A DNA stretch of 64,000 nt from Rossellomorea marisflavi (GCF_001274775.1 NZ_LGUE01000001.1:1705443-1769442), one strand, 5' to 3'; shown: positions 24,602 to 32,496, numbered from the stretch's first letter. The notes: a model not told the origin generated them from the letters alone. Numbers and translations: made by a program.

Positions 24602-25039
24602 ATGAAAAATACCGTTTACTTTCTTTCACCTGGCCAGGATCGAAGTTCCATCGCTGAAGGTTGGGCTGGAAGGCTTGACATGTCCGGCTGGGCCTTTAAA
24701 AGTGCTGGATTAATGAGAAAGCATCACAAAAAAAGCTTTAGTACCCTCGCCATGAAGGAATATAACATTGATATAAACACCCTTAAAAGGGACCCCATTC
24801 AAATCGACGAACTCGCCGGTGCATCCCTCATCGTCACGATCTACGACGAAGAATTGGACGACGCCATCAAGTTCCCGGAAGAATGGGAGGAAAAAGTCAT
24901 CCATTGGAATCTCCCCAACCCGGAGAAACGTTCCACCTCTGAATTGGAAGAGTGGGTATTTTTCCAGGAGATCTGTGACGAGATTGCCATGAAGGTAAGG
25001 GATCTTGAATCCCTTCTCCCTTCCATCAGAATGAATTGA
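24602..25039 (+). CDS. ArsC / low-MW phosphatase-fold protein lacking all catalytic residues
   Basis: 145 aa with RBS AAAGGAAC. The backbone follows B. subtilis ArsC closely: YFLSPGQDRSSIAEGWAGR against YFLCTGNSCRSQMAEGWAK, then FKSAG, MKEYNIDI, ASLIVTIYDEE, HWNLPNPEK and EEWVFFQEICDEI. The P-loop catalytic Cys is Ser, the P-loop Arg is lost, and the two shuttle cysteines (Cys82, Cys89 of ArsC) are Tyr and Ala. It therefore cannot be an arsenate reductase or phosphatase of the known type. The frame is intact, with a good RBS and its own terminator, so it is more likely a repurposed pseudoenzyme than a decaying gene. Confidence 0.8.
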   Translation: MKNTVYFLSPGQDRSSIAEGWAGRLDMSGWAFKSAGLMRKHHKKSFSTLAMKEYNIDINTLKRDPIQIDELAGASLIVTIYDEELDDAIKFPEEWEEKVIHWNLPNPEKRSTSELEEWVFFQEICDEIAMKVRDLESLLPSIRMN

Positions 25040-25069
25040 CTGCCATGATGATCATGGCAGTCATTTTTT
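25038..25069 (+). terminator. Terminator of the ArsC-like gene
   Basis: GACTGCCATGAT (25038-25049) / ATCATGGCAGTC (25051-25062) followed by T6. It overlaps the end of splB on the other strand. Confidence 0.85.
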
Positions 25070-26096
25070 ATGTGAAGTATTCCAGTTTTGCTTGAGGAAA
25101 AGCCTTTTCCATATAGCCGTATAAATGATCTTTGATATCCTGTTCTTCGTCTTTCTGATAAATATACTTCCCTATGCCATATTTCCCCCACTTATAGCGA
25201 CGTTCTTCTTCATTGAGTTCAAGTTTCGTCATCGGGTAATTTTTCTCGATCACCCGTTTAGCCGGCTTTGTAAAGCGATGCTGGATGAACTCAAACGTGA
25301 GATCTTTTTTGGCCGACGAAGGCAAAGTGGCTTCAAGATGTTCAAACATGGTTTTGTACCCTTCTTCCCATCCTTCGTGAAGATAGATGGGCGCTACAAT
25401 GAAGCCAAGCGGGTACCCTGCTTCCGCCACTTTCGCTGCAGCCTCGATGCGCTGATCCAATCGCGATGTACCAGGTTCAAAATTTTTGATTACATAATCC
25501 GCGTTGATGCTGAATCTGAAGCGCGTCTTCCCATTATGGTTCGCATCCAGTAGATGATCGACATGGTGGAATTTCGTCACGAAGCGCAGCTTGCCATGCT
25601 CCGATTTCCCGAAGTGCTCGATTGCGCGCTTCAATGTATGTGTAATATGGTCAATCCCTACAATATCCGACGTACATGCCGCCTCGAAGCGGGTAAATTC
25701 AGGCGTGCGCTCCTTGATATATTGATCAGCCGCGTCAAAGATCTCATCCACATTCACATAGGTCCTGATATACGGTTTGCTCCCCATCGTCGTTTGAAGA
25801 TAGCAATAATGGCAGTGCCCCATACACCCTGTGGCAAATGGGATCGCATATTCTGCGGAAGGTTTCGAGGTGTCGAACTTCAGGGTCTTCCTTACCCCGA
25901 CTACCAGGGTGGATTTAGCGATTCTGTATTTTTGGAAGTGGTTATCCCCCGGCAAATTCCGCACCTGGTTGTGGGAAGTGGTGTAGCGGATTTCCACGTT
26001 CAATTTCTCAAATTTCTCTTTAAGCTGTTTCCCGAGGGGGTACTCCAGTGCGCCTGGTTCAAAGTAGACCAGCTGGGGCATGAATGGTTTCAGCAT
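25068..26096 (-). CDS. splB: Spore photoproduct lyase
   Basis: 342 aa, the same length as B. subtilis SplB. Radical-SAM cluster motif CMGHCHYC (Cys91, Cys95, Cys98) and the catalytic cysteine in EAACTSD (Cys141), all at the B. subtilis positions. It reverses 5-thyminyl-5,6-dihydrothymine in spore DNA during germination using SAM and a 4Fe-4S cluster. Preceded by splA, nine bases away, in one operon. Function is secure. Confidence 0.97.
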   Translation of the reverse strand: MLKPFMPQLVYFEPGALEYPLGKQLKEKFEKLNVEIRYTTSHNQVRNLPGDNHFQKYRIAKSTLVVGVRKTLKFDTSKPSAEYAIPFATGCMGHCHYCYLQTTMGSKPYIRTYVNVDEIFDAADQYIKERTPEFTRFEAACTSDIVGIDHITHTLKRAIEHFGKSEHGKLRFVTKFHHVDHLLDANHNGKTRFRFSINADYVIKNFEPGTSRLDQRIEAAAKVAEAGYPLGFIVAPIYLHEGWEEGYKTMFEHLEATLPSSAKKDLTFEFIQHRFTKPAKRVIEKNYPMTKLELNEEERRYKWGKYGIGKYIYQKDEEQDIKDHLYGYMEKAFPQAKLEYFT

Positions 26097-26105
26097 CGTG
26101 TCCTC

Positions 26106-26360
26106 CTACATCTGACCGAATGATTGTGTGTAGGCCGCTTCAGCATCTGCTTCCGATGCGTAAACTGCAACTTCATTCGTCAAAGGATAATAAGTTTCGT
26201 ACATGAACAGAGCAAGTTCTTCGGGATGGTCCGGATCATTCACCACAGCTGCAGCCTGGACATTGGCCACGCTTTGAGTATGGGGATTGCGGTAGATCAC
26301 ATAGACAACATCCCCCGCCTGATAGACGGAATCCTGATTGTTGATTTCCATAGGGTTCAC
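26106..26360 (-). CDS. splA: SplA, regulator of the spore photoproduct lyase operon
   Basis: 84 aa from a GTG at 26360 with AAGG about eight bases upstream; an ATG three codons later (26351) is a possible alternative. The core AGDVVYVIYRNPHTQSVA, AAVVN and ELALFMYETYYPL match SplA, described in B. subtilis as a TRAP-like negative regulator of splAB. The operon is expressed in the forespore under sigma-G; upstream I find GCATA and CATATTT but at 15-bp rather than 17-18-bp spacing, so I do not call a promoter. Confidence 0.9.
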   Translation of the reverse strand: MNPMEINNQDSVYQAGDVVYVIYRNPHTQSVANVQAAAVVNDPDHPEELALFMYETYYPLTNEVAVYASEADAEAAYTQSFGQM

Positions 26361-26431
26361 CCATTTCCTTCGTATTCCTTTTCATTTTTTCCTACCCGGG
26401 ATCAAATATGTTGGTAATACCTGCTTATGCC

Positions 26432-26459
26432 AAAAAAGCTCTCCATTTAAATGGAGAGC
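26432..26459 (-). terminator. Terminator of the thi operon
   Basis: Perfect palindrome GCTCTCCATTT/AAATGGAGAGC (26438-26459) followed by six T on the minus strand. It overlaps the last codons of the TatD-like gene. Confidence 0.88.
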
Positions 26460-27226
26460 CCGTAAAATCGTTTTGTTTGGGTAAAGATCCTCTCGGCAGC
26501 TTCGCTTTCGTCCATATTTTTGATTGAAGCGATGCATTTGATGGTCCGGCCCATCATGCCAGGGTGGGTCATCTGCCCTTTTAATGGCCCTTCAAACGGC
26601 CAGGGGCCGTCGGTTTCCACCATGATGGCATCAAGCGGAGCTTTTTGCACGACCTTTTGAATTTCATCTTCATACATCACATCCGGTGTGACCGATACTT
26701 TATATCCATTGGACAGCACCCTCTCAAGAATCGCCTCGTCCCCTTTGAACCAGTGAAAGTGCGCCTTCTCGACAGAATGACGTTCCAGCAGATCGCAAGC
26801 AATGCCGGCATGCTCGTAGATGCAGTGGAGTACAATGGGCTTTTTAAGGGACTTCGCTTTCACAATGAACCTCTCCAGTAATTCTTCATAGGGTTTGAGC
26901 TCAAGATCGACGTCTTCCTGCATCCTGTAATAAGGAAGACCCACTTCCCCCACGGCCACCAGCGATCCGGCATGCTGATCTATGAAGGTGAATATTTCCT
27001 CGATCTCACCCTGGGAGAGGATTTCCTGTTCAGGGTGGAACCCGGCTGCTGCCTTCACCCGTTCGTCTCTCATTGATAGTTCCAGCGTCTCCCGGCTCGA
27101 CTTCAAGTTCATCCCCACTGCAATCATCGCCCTTACTCCATGGACACCGAGGGAATGAAGGATTTCCTTTCGCTGAGGCGGTGAATAGGCATCCCAGTGG
27201 ATGTGCGCATCAATCATGTTGAACAT
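26447..27226 (-). CDS. TatD-family metal-dependent hydrolase, last gene of the thiamine-precursor operon
   Basis: 259 aa TIM-barrel. Metal ligands are present: HxH in DAHIHWD (7-9), Glu in VGEVGLPYY, His in IVLHCIYEH, His in HFHWFKG and Asp in VETDGPWP. The family includes 3'-5' nucleases and other hydrolases. It overlaps the ATPase gene thiZ by 17 bp and ends at the operon terminator, so it is under the same TPP riboswitch. That location suggests a salvage hydrolase acting on an imported thiamine breakdown product, perhaps in the place of YlmB; this is inference. GLPYY replaces the usual GLDYY, a hint of changed specificity. Confidence 0.83.
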   Translation of the reverse strand: MFNMIDAHIHWDAYSPPQRKEILHSLGVHGVRAMIAVGMNLKSSRETLELSMRDERVKAAAGFHPEQEILSQGEIEEIFTFIDQHAGSLVAVGEVGLPYYRMQEDVDLELKPYEELLERFIVKAKSLKKPIVLHCIYEHAGIACDLLERHSVEKAHFHWFKGDEAILERVLSNGYKVSVTPDVMYEDEIQKVVQKAPLDAIMVETDGPWPFEGPLKGQMTHPGMMGRTIKCIASIKNMDESEAAERIFTQTKRFYGLSI

Positions 27227-27956
27227 GCTTCGTCAGCTCCCGGAAAATTTCTTTTTTGTGTTGAAGGAATTCCTTGCTCAAGATCATTTTCTCATCCCTA
27301 GGGCGTGGATAGGGCAGCCGGAATTCTTTCTGGACGTTTGACGGTTTACCTGATAAAACAATAATCCGATCTGATAGGAAGAGGGCTTCGTCTATGTTAT
27401 GGGTGATGAAGAGGACGGATCTCTTATCATCTTCCCAAATATCCATGAGCCACTTTTGCATGTCGAGCCTCGTGAACTCATCCAGACTGGAGAATGGCTC
27501 ATCAAGGCACAGCAGGGACTGTGGACTCATCAGGGCCCTGATGAAAGCGACCCTCTGCTTCATCCCCCCGGAAAGCTCATCGGGATACGCCCCCTCATAA
27601 CCTGAAAGGCCGGCGCGCACGATCCACTCCTTCGCCCGTGCCTCGTCCTTCCTACCATGAATCTCTTGACCCAGGATCACATTTCCAAGAACCGTTCTCC
27701 AAGGTAATAACGCGTGATCCTGCGGCATATAGCTGATGGAGCCCCTCTTACCGTTGATCTTCTCCCCGTCGAGAACAATGGAGCCTTCTTCCGGCTCCAT
27801 CATCCCACCGATCAAATGGAAGAGGGTAGTCTTTCCGCTGCCTGAAGGGCCAAGGATGGAGACGAACTCCCCTTCTTCAACCTGAAGGGATAGATTTTGA
27901 AGGACAGGTTGGTGATCGAAGTGTTTCGATAATGACGTGATGTGAAGCTTGCTCAT
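27210..27956 (-). CDS. thiZ: ThiZ-like ABC importer ATPase (pyrimidine thiamine precursor)
   Basis: 248 aa from ATG 27956, overlapping the permease stop by 4 bp; the longer frame to 28130 lies inside the permease gene and is rejected. Walker [10 protein letters not shown], signature LSGGMKQRV, Walker B LLCLDEPFSSLD and H-loop THNIDEA place it with SsuB/TauB/ThiZ ATPases. It works with ThiX and ThiY to import formylaminopyrimidine or a related thiamine fragment. Confidence 0.88.
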   Translation of the reverse strand: MSKLHITSLSKHFDHQPVLQNLSLQVEEGEFVSILGPSGSGKTTLFHLIGGMMEPEEGSIVLDGEKINGKRGSISYMPQDHALLPWRTVLGNVILGQEIHGRKDEARAKEWIVRAGLSGYEGAYPDELSGGMKQRVAFIRALMSPQSLLCLDEPFSSLDEFTRLDMQKWLMDIWEDDKRSVLFITHNIDEALFLSDRIIVLSGKPSNVQKEFRLPYPRPRDEKMILSKEFLQHKKEIFRELTKHVQHD

Positions 27957-28714
27957 TTCAATTCCTCCTTCTTCCCTTTCACCCACCATCGTTCCAGCAG
28001 GACAATGATGCTGAAAAACAACAAGCTCAAGATCATGATGGCGAAGATCGCCACGAATACACGATCGGTCCTGAATGCCGAGGAAGCAAGCGTCATATAC
28101 ACGCCAATTCCTTTCTGGGATCCGAGCCACTCAGAAATGACGGCTCCCATGACGCTGTATGTAGCCGCAATCTTCAGACCTGAAAAGATGGATGGTAGGG
28201 CATGTGGCCACTCCACCTTCCTGAAGATCTGCCCCTTGGTGGCACCCGCCATTTTCATATAGTGAATATATTGGCGTTGCGTCTGTCTGAACCCGTCCAT
28301 GGTGGAAACCGCAATCGGAAAGAAGCACACAAGCGTGATTACCAGGAATTTAGGCAGCAGGCCAAAACCGAACCATATGACCAGTAGAGGGGCAAGGACG
28401 ATGATGGGGACGTTTTGCGATAAGATCATCAGCGGATAGACTGCCTCCCTCACCCCTGGAAGAAGATGCAGTGTGACGGCCACAGCGATACCCGCCGCAC
28501 ATCCGATCAAAAACCCGGAAACGGATAGCCCGACTGTCGAAGTAAGATGGATGTGGAAGGAGTCCCAGGAGGCCAAGCCTTCGGAAATGACCTTCATAGG
28601 GGATGGCAGTAGCCATTGGGGAATGGTGAACACCGTCACTGCCACCTGCCAGAAGACGAACAAAAGGATGAGGGCCGAAACCGGCCTCCATCCCTTCCTG
28701 ATTCCGTTCATCAC
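27953..28714 (-). CDS. thiX: ThiX-like ABC importer permease
   Basis: 253 aa, six predicted helices of the SsuC/TauC class, with the EAA-type loop MKMAGATKGQIFRKVEWPHALP facing the ATPase (the AGA and P residues are typical). Start overlaps the upstream thiamine-binding gene by 4 bp. Substrate assignment comes from ThiY and the TPP riboswitch. Confidence 0.88.
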   Translation of the reverse strand: MMNGIRKGWRPVSALILLFVFWQVAVTVFTIPQWLLPSPMKVISEGLASWDSFHIHLTSTVGLSVSGFLIGCAAGIAVAVTLHLLPGVREAVYPLMILSQNVPIIVLAPLLVIWFGFGLLPKFLVITLVCFFPIAVSTMDGFRQTQRQYIHYMKMAGATKGQIFRKVEWPHALPSIFSGLKIAATYSVMGAVISEWLGSQKGIGVYMTLASSAFRTDRVFVAIFAIMILSLLFFSIIVLLERWWVKGKKEELK

Positions 28715-29004
28715 GAGCGGTATTTACCGGTAAGATCCGTCATTTCGATGCCTTGAGGCTGATAGAGAACCTTGATCTGAGAGATGACATTCACGCTTCC
28801 CCTTGCGATCATCTTCTCATTCATGCGCTCCACGATCTTGAACAAGTCGCTGAGTTCACCTTCCATTGTCGTTTCTAGAGGATTCACTTCATAGTTCACT
28901 CCCGATTCTTCGATGACTGCGATGGCGTCGTCCACATAAGGGATGACATCTTCACCATTCTTTGTTTTCGGGATGATTTGAATACTGACCAATGCATTTG
29001 CCAT
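28711..29004 (-). CDS. MTH1187/YqgV-type thiamine-binding protein
   Basis: 97 aa. The fold is a ferredoxin-like DUF77 domain: ALVSIQIIPK, DAIAVIEESGVNYEVNPLETTMEG (split; the TTMEG turn is diagnostic) and RMNEKMIARGSVNVIS. Members such as B. subtilis YqgV and MTH1187 are annotated as thiamine-binding. Here it is translationally coupled to the ThiX permease, which fits a soluble carrier or sensor of the imported thiamine fragment. Confidence 0.85.
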   Translation of the reverse strand: MANALVSIQIIPKTKNGEDVIPYVDDAIAVIEESGVNYEVNPLETTMEGELSDLFKIVERMNEKMIARGSVNVISQIKVLYQPQGIEMTDLTGKYRS

Positions 29005-29010
29005 TTATGC

Positions 29011-29988
29011 TCACTCTCCAGGTAAAAATTCATTTGTATAGGCTTTTTGACTATCAAGTTTCTTTTCAAGAAGTCCATTATCGAACATCCAATCAGCGTA
29101 ATTCTTCCATACCTCGGCTTTCTGCTCTCCCCATCTCTCCGCGTCGTCTTTGTACTTCGGCGCAAGCCATTCCTGACTCTTCATGACGAGCTCTTCATCA
29201 AGGTCGGGGGCTTCTTTCAGAAGGATCTTGCCTGCTTCATCAGGGTGCTCGATACTGTACTCATATCCTTCCGTTGCTGCCTTCAGGAATGCTTTGACCG
29301 TGTCAGGGTCATCCTTTATGTGGGATTCGTTCGTCGTGAGGACAGGAGTATAGTAATCAAGCTTATCCGAATAATCTTTGACATACATCATATCAAGTTC
29401 TTCCCCCCGGAGTTCGGCTTCGATTCCCGTCCAGCCATAAAAGATCCAGGCAAAGTCGATATCCCTTTTTACAGCCGTAAAGAAGTCTGTGTCCCCCATA
29501 TTCACGAAGTTCACCTTCTTCACGTCGGCCCCTTCCTGTTTCATGATCGAGCCCATGACGGCTTCCTCTACGGGAGAACCCCATCCACCGTAGGTCTTGC
29601 CTTCGAAATCTTCAGGCTTGGTGATCCCTTTGTCCTTCGGAGCTGCGAATCCGGATGTATTATGCTGTATGATGGCCGCAATCGAGACGATTGGAACATC
29701 CTGTACCCTCGCCTGTGTGACGCCTTCCTGATACCCCACACCGAAATCCGCCTTTCCCGATGCCACCAGTTGGTCAGCACCAGCCTCTCCTGGCATGATG
29801 ATGTCGACATCCAGTCCTTGCTTTTCAAAATATCCTTTTTCTTTTGCCACATACAAACCGGTATGGTTTGTATTCGGGGTCCAATCAAGGACGACCGATA
29901 CCTTTTTGAGCTTTTCTTTTTCAGCTCCGCCTGAACTGCATGCAGTCAGCAGGAGGATTGCACTTACGACCATGAGCCATTTTCTCAA
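29011..29988 (-). CDS. thiY: ThiY-like substrate-binding lipoprotein (formylaminopyrimidine type)
   Basis: 325 aa. Lipoprotein signal with lipobox LTACSSGG (Cys17), then the NMT1/THI5-like fold: VSVVLDWTPNTNHTGLYVAKEKGYF is characteristic of ThiY and HMP-type binding proteins (split: LDWTPNTNHTGLY), with PGEAGADQLVASGKADFGVGY and YGGWGSPVEEAV. Delivers pyrimidine thiamine precursors to ThiXZ. First gene after the TPP riboswitch. Confidence 0.92.
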   Translation of the reverse strand: MRKWLMVVSAILLLTACSSGGAEKEKLKKVSVVLDWTPNTNHTGLYVAKEKGYFEKQGLDVDIIMPGEAGADQLVASGKADFGVGYQEGVTQARVQDVPIVSIAAIIQHNTSGFAAPKDKGITKPEDFEGKTYGGWGSPVEEAVMGSIMKQEGADVKKVNFVNMGDTDFFTAVKRDIDFAWIFYGWTGIEAELRGEELDMMYVKDYSDKLDYYTPVLTTNESHIKDDPDTVKAFLKAATEGYEYSIEHPDEAGKILLKEAPDLDEELVMKSQEWLAPKYKDDAERWGEQKAEVWKNYADWMFDNGLLEKKLDSQKAYTNEFLPGE

Positions 29989-30020
29989 GATGCATACGTC
30001 CCTTCACTAAATATGTACAG

Positions 30021-30053
30021 AAAAAAACGCCCGAGGCTCATGGGCCTAGGACG
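30021..30053 (-). terminator. Riboswitch expression-platform terminator
   Basis: CGCCCGAGGC (30028-30037) pairs with GCCTAGGACG (30044-30053) using G-U pairs, followed by seven T on the minus strand, between the TPP aptamer and thiY. Implies transcriptional termination when TPP is bound. Confidence 0.82.
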
Positions 30054-30086
30054 CATCATTAAACAAGAATTCTGTCTACGATCTGT

Positions 30087-30172
30087 TTCCTACGCTGGTA
30101 TGAGCCAGTTCAGGTTCAAAGGGTCAGCATCTGATGGATGCACTCTCAACCGGCCACACCGGTCCCCCTACA
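30087..30172 (-). ncRNA. TPP (thi-box) riboswitch aptamer
   Basis: Minus strand carries the conserved thi-box elements in order: GGGGGACC, CTGAGA-equivalent TTGAGAG, GACCCTTTGAACCTGA and ACCAGCGTAGGAAA. It lies directly upstream of thiY with a terminator hairpin between. TPP binding would switch off the thiY-thiX-thiZ-tatD operon. Confidence 0.95.
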
Positions 30173-30231
30173 ATAATCACGATATCGGGCGTTATCTTTC
30201 ATTCCTACTTTGCCATAGTATCTTATGGTTT

Positions 30232-31077
30232 TCAAGCATTTCTTGAAGGGGAAATCAGATCTTCAACCGCTCGGGATACCTCTATGAGCTGGGATAATGC
30301 AGCGAAGGGTTCCTTCCGGAGATAAAAGGTATATTGAACGATGAACATGGTAAGATGATGCATGAATCGTGCACCGTCTCCTTCCCTGAACGTGGACTCA
30401 GAACCGTACCCCTTTAAGAATGCGGTGATCAACGATATCGATATACCGTTGTGAATGATGAGGTGTGCGCAGAAATAGGCAATGTCAGCCATGCGGTTGG
30501 CGACACGGAGCCGCTGAAAGTCGATGATGCCAACATCCCCTTCTTCATCGACAAGGAGATTCCCGGGATGAACATCACCGTGCACCAGCTGCTTTCCTCC
30601 TTCAAGGTCCGGACTGCAAAAATTCTTCACAACGGACCGCGCCCACCTGGCATCAGGAGAATGGCTGCATTGAAGGATCCACTCCCACGTATGAAGGGAG
30701 ATATCCCACGTTTTGACTCCTTCCAAAGGAAAGTGCATGAAACCTGAATGAAGCTTGGCCAACGTGTTTCCGACAGCCGACATGATCGGAACTTCCCATC
30801 CCGGTCGGATTCCGGGAATGCATGCGTATAAGGCGTACCCGCATCCATCCTTCCAGAACATGTTTCCTCCATGCCTTACAGGATGAGGCATCTCCACGCG
30901 GATGGATCGCTCATGAAGATAGGAGGTGAGCCTCTCTTCAAACTCCATCTCCGTCCTCCGCTTGATATAAAAGATGCCCTCGGGACCATGAGCAACCCAC
31001 ACGCTTCCACTTATCTTTTTCACCTTGAACCGTTCTGCATCTTCTTCAGAAAAAAATGCGGTAATAAGTTCTAGCAT
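30232..31077 (-). CDS. Aminoglycoside phosphotransferase-fold kinase (APH family)
   Basis: 281 aa from ATG 31077 (GGTGGAA upstream); an ATG at 31113 is possible but its RBS is distant. Kinase motifs: Brenner loop LVHGDVHPGNLLVD and metal site GIIDFQRL; N-lobe FYIKRRTEMEFEERL. The fold covers antibiotic kinases, choline/thiamine kinases and spore-coat CotS proteins, and I cannot choose among them from sequence. It lies upstream of, and in line with, the TPP riboswitch unit but is not controlled by it; a thiamine-kinase-like role is only a suggestion from position. Confidence 0.78.
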   Translation of the reverse strand: MLELITAFFSEEDAERFKVKKISGSVWVAHGPEGIFYIKRRTEMEFEERLTSYLHERSIRVEMPHPVRHGGNMFWKDGCGYALYACIPGIRPGWEVPIMSAVGNTLAKLHSGFMHFPLEGVKTWDISLHTWEWILQCSHSPDARWARSVVKNFCSPDLEGGKQLVHGDVHPGNLLVDEEGDVGIIDFQRLRVANRMADIAYFCAHLIIHNGISISLITAFLKGYGSESTFREGDGARFMHHLTMFIVQYTFYLRKEPFAALSQLIEVSRAVEDLISPSRNA

Positions 31078-31168
31078 TTCGTGTTCCACCCGTCTGTGTA
31101 GTAAGATATTCATTAGTATGACTGTCTAACCACCATACATACCAATTGCATGAAATGAGGAATGCACG

Positions 31169-32071
31169 ATGGAAAGAATCAAAATCACAGAAGACCTTAG
31201 TTTTTCAAGGATCATCCATGGTTTCTGGAGACTTGCAGACTGGGATTATACAAAAGAAGAAACCCTTTCATTGATTGAGCATGATCTTGAACAAGGCATT
31301 ACGACATTTGATCACGCAGATCTATACGGTTCGTACAAATGTGAAGAGCTGTTCGGAGAGGCCCTTTCACTGAAGCCTTCTTTGCGGGACCAGATGGAGA
31401 TCGTCACAAAATGCGGAATCGTCATTCCTTCCGAACAACGACCGCAGCATCGTACCCACCATTACAATACGTCGAAATCCCATATCCTTGAATCTGTGGA
31501 TCAGTCACTCAAGAACCTGTCAACTGACTATATCGATGTCCTGTTGATTCATCGTCCCGATCCATTCATGGACCCCGAACAAGTAGCAGATGCCTTTACT
31601 CAGTTAAAAGACGCCGGTAAGGTCAAACATTTCGGTGTCTCGAATTTCAAACATCACCAATGGTCCATGCTACAGGCACATCTTCCGTTCCCACTCGTGA
31701 CCAACCAGATTGAACTATCTGCTTACGAGCTTGAAAACATCGAAGACGGCACGTTGAACCTTTGTCAGGAGAAAAAGGTTCCGCCTATGGCCTGGTCACC
31801 TCTTGCTGGAGGCGCCATCTTCAAGCAAGGCGATGAAAAAGCCGACCGCCTGCGTGCTGCACTTGAAAAAGTACAGGGCGAAACAGGTGCCAACGGCATC
31901 GATGAAATCCTTTATGCTTGGCTTCTCACCCACCCTGCCCGCATCATGCCGATCGTCGGTTCGGGCAAAAAAGAACGAATCCAATCAGCCATCAACTCAC
32001 TGAACATCACCCTCAACCACGACCAGTGGTTCGAAATCCTCCACGCCTCAATGGGCCACGAAGTACCTTAA
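31169..32071 (+). CDS. Aldo/keto reductase, YcsN-like
   Basis: 300 aa TIM-barrel NADPH oxidoreductase. Catalytic tetrad visible: Asp and Tyr in FDHADLYGSYK, Lys in VTKCGIV, His in LLIHRPDP. NADP-binding C-terminal segment IVGSGKKERIQSAI. Resembles B. subtilis YcsN and E. coli YdhF. Substrate unknown. The stop codon abuts the first copy of the tandem repeat array, which probably forms the 3' end of its transcript. Confidence 0.9.
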   Translation: MERIKITEDLSFSRIIHGFWRLADWDYTKEETLSLIEHDLEQGITTFDHADLYGSYKCEELFGEALSLKPSLRDQMEIVTKCGIVIPSEQRPQHRTHHYNTSKSHILESVDQSLKNLSTDYIDVLLIHRPDPFMDPEQVADAFTQLKDAGKVKHFGVSNFKHHQWSMLQAHLPFPLVTNQIELSAYELENIEDGTLNLCQEKKVPPMAWSPLAGGAIFKQGDEKADRLRAALEKVQGETGANGIDEILYAWLLTHPARIMPIVGSGKKERIQSAINSLNITLNHDQWFEILHASMGHEVP

Positions 32072-32492
32072 GAAAAGCGCAGGCGGGTTGTTCTGACCCG
32101 ACAAGCATAAGACGAGAACCCTGAAAGGCGCTCTTTGCCTTTTGGGGTTCTTGACTTATGACCTCGAGGGTCAACCCGCCGGAGCTAGACATAAAGAAAA
32201 GCGGAGGCGGGTTGTTCTGAGGCGACAAGCATAAGACGAGCCACCCGGAAAGGCGTTCTTTGCCTTTTTGGGTGGCTTGGCTTATGACCTCTCAACCCGC
32301 CGGAGCTGGACATGAAGAAAAGCGCAGGGGGCTCGTTCTGAGGCGACAAGCATAAGACGAGCCACCCGGAAAGGCGTTCTTTGCCTTTTTGGGTGGCTTG
32401 GCTTATGACCTCGAGCCTCAAGCCCCCGGAGCTGGACATAAAGAAACGCGGAGGCGGGTTGTTCTGACCTGACAAGCATAAGACGAGAACCC
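32071..32492. repeat. Tandem array of about 3.4 copies of a 121-126 bp hairpin repeat
   Basis: Copies start at 32071, 32195, 32316 and 32442 (the last truncated after about 51 bp). Shared core: AGAAAAGCG, CGACAAGCATAAGACGAG, AAAGGCG/TTTGCCTTT, CTTATGACCT, CCGGAGCTGGACAT. Each full copy folds into one long hairpin. The arms differ between copies in a compensating way: outer GGCGGGTT/AACCCGCC in copies 1-2 against GGGGGCT/AGCCCCC in copy 3; TGACCC/GGGTCA in copy 1 against TGAGGC/GCCTCA in copy 3; AACCC/GGGTT in copy 1 against CCACCC/GGGTGG in copies 2-3. Not CRISPR: no spacers of constant size. Similar hairpin repeats occur between genes in Bacillaceae, but I cannot name this family. Confidence 0.9.
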
Positions 32493-32496
32493 AAAA

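Noticed and set aside
25554..26123. 189-codon plus-strand frame
   Set aside because: Antisense shadow of splB.
26361..26440. Sigma-G promoter for splAB
   Set aside because: GCATA and CATATTT occur but the spacing is 15 bp and the -10 has a mismatch; not good enough to call.
29047..29934. 295-codon plus-strand frame
   Set aside because: Entirely antisense to thiY, which has a clear lipoprotein signal and family motifs; no RBS for the antisense frame.
32071..32492. CRISPR array
   Set aside because: Repeat units are 121-126 bp, directly abutting, themselves palindromic, and no spacers or cas genes are present.
32013..32494. Minus-strand frames of 70-96 codons
   Set aside because: They arise from translating the tandem hairpin repeats and have repetitive, unnatural protein sequence.
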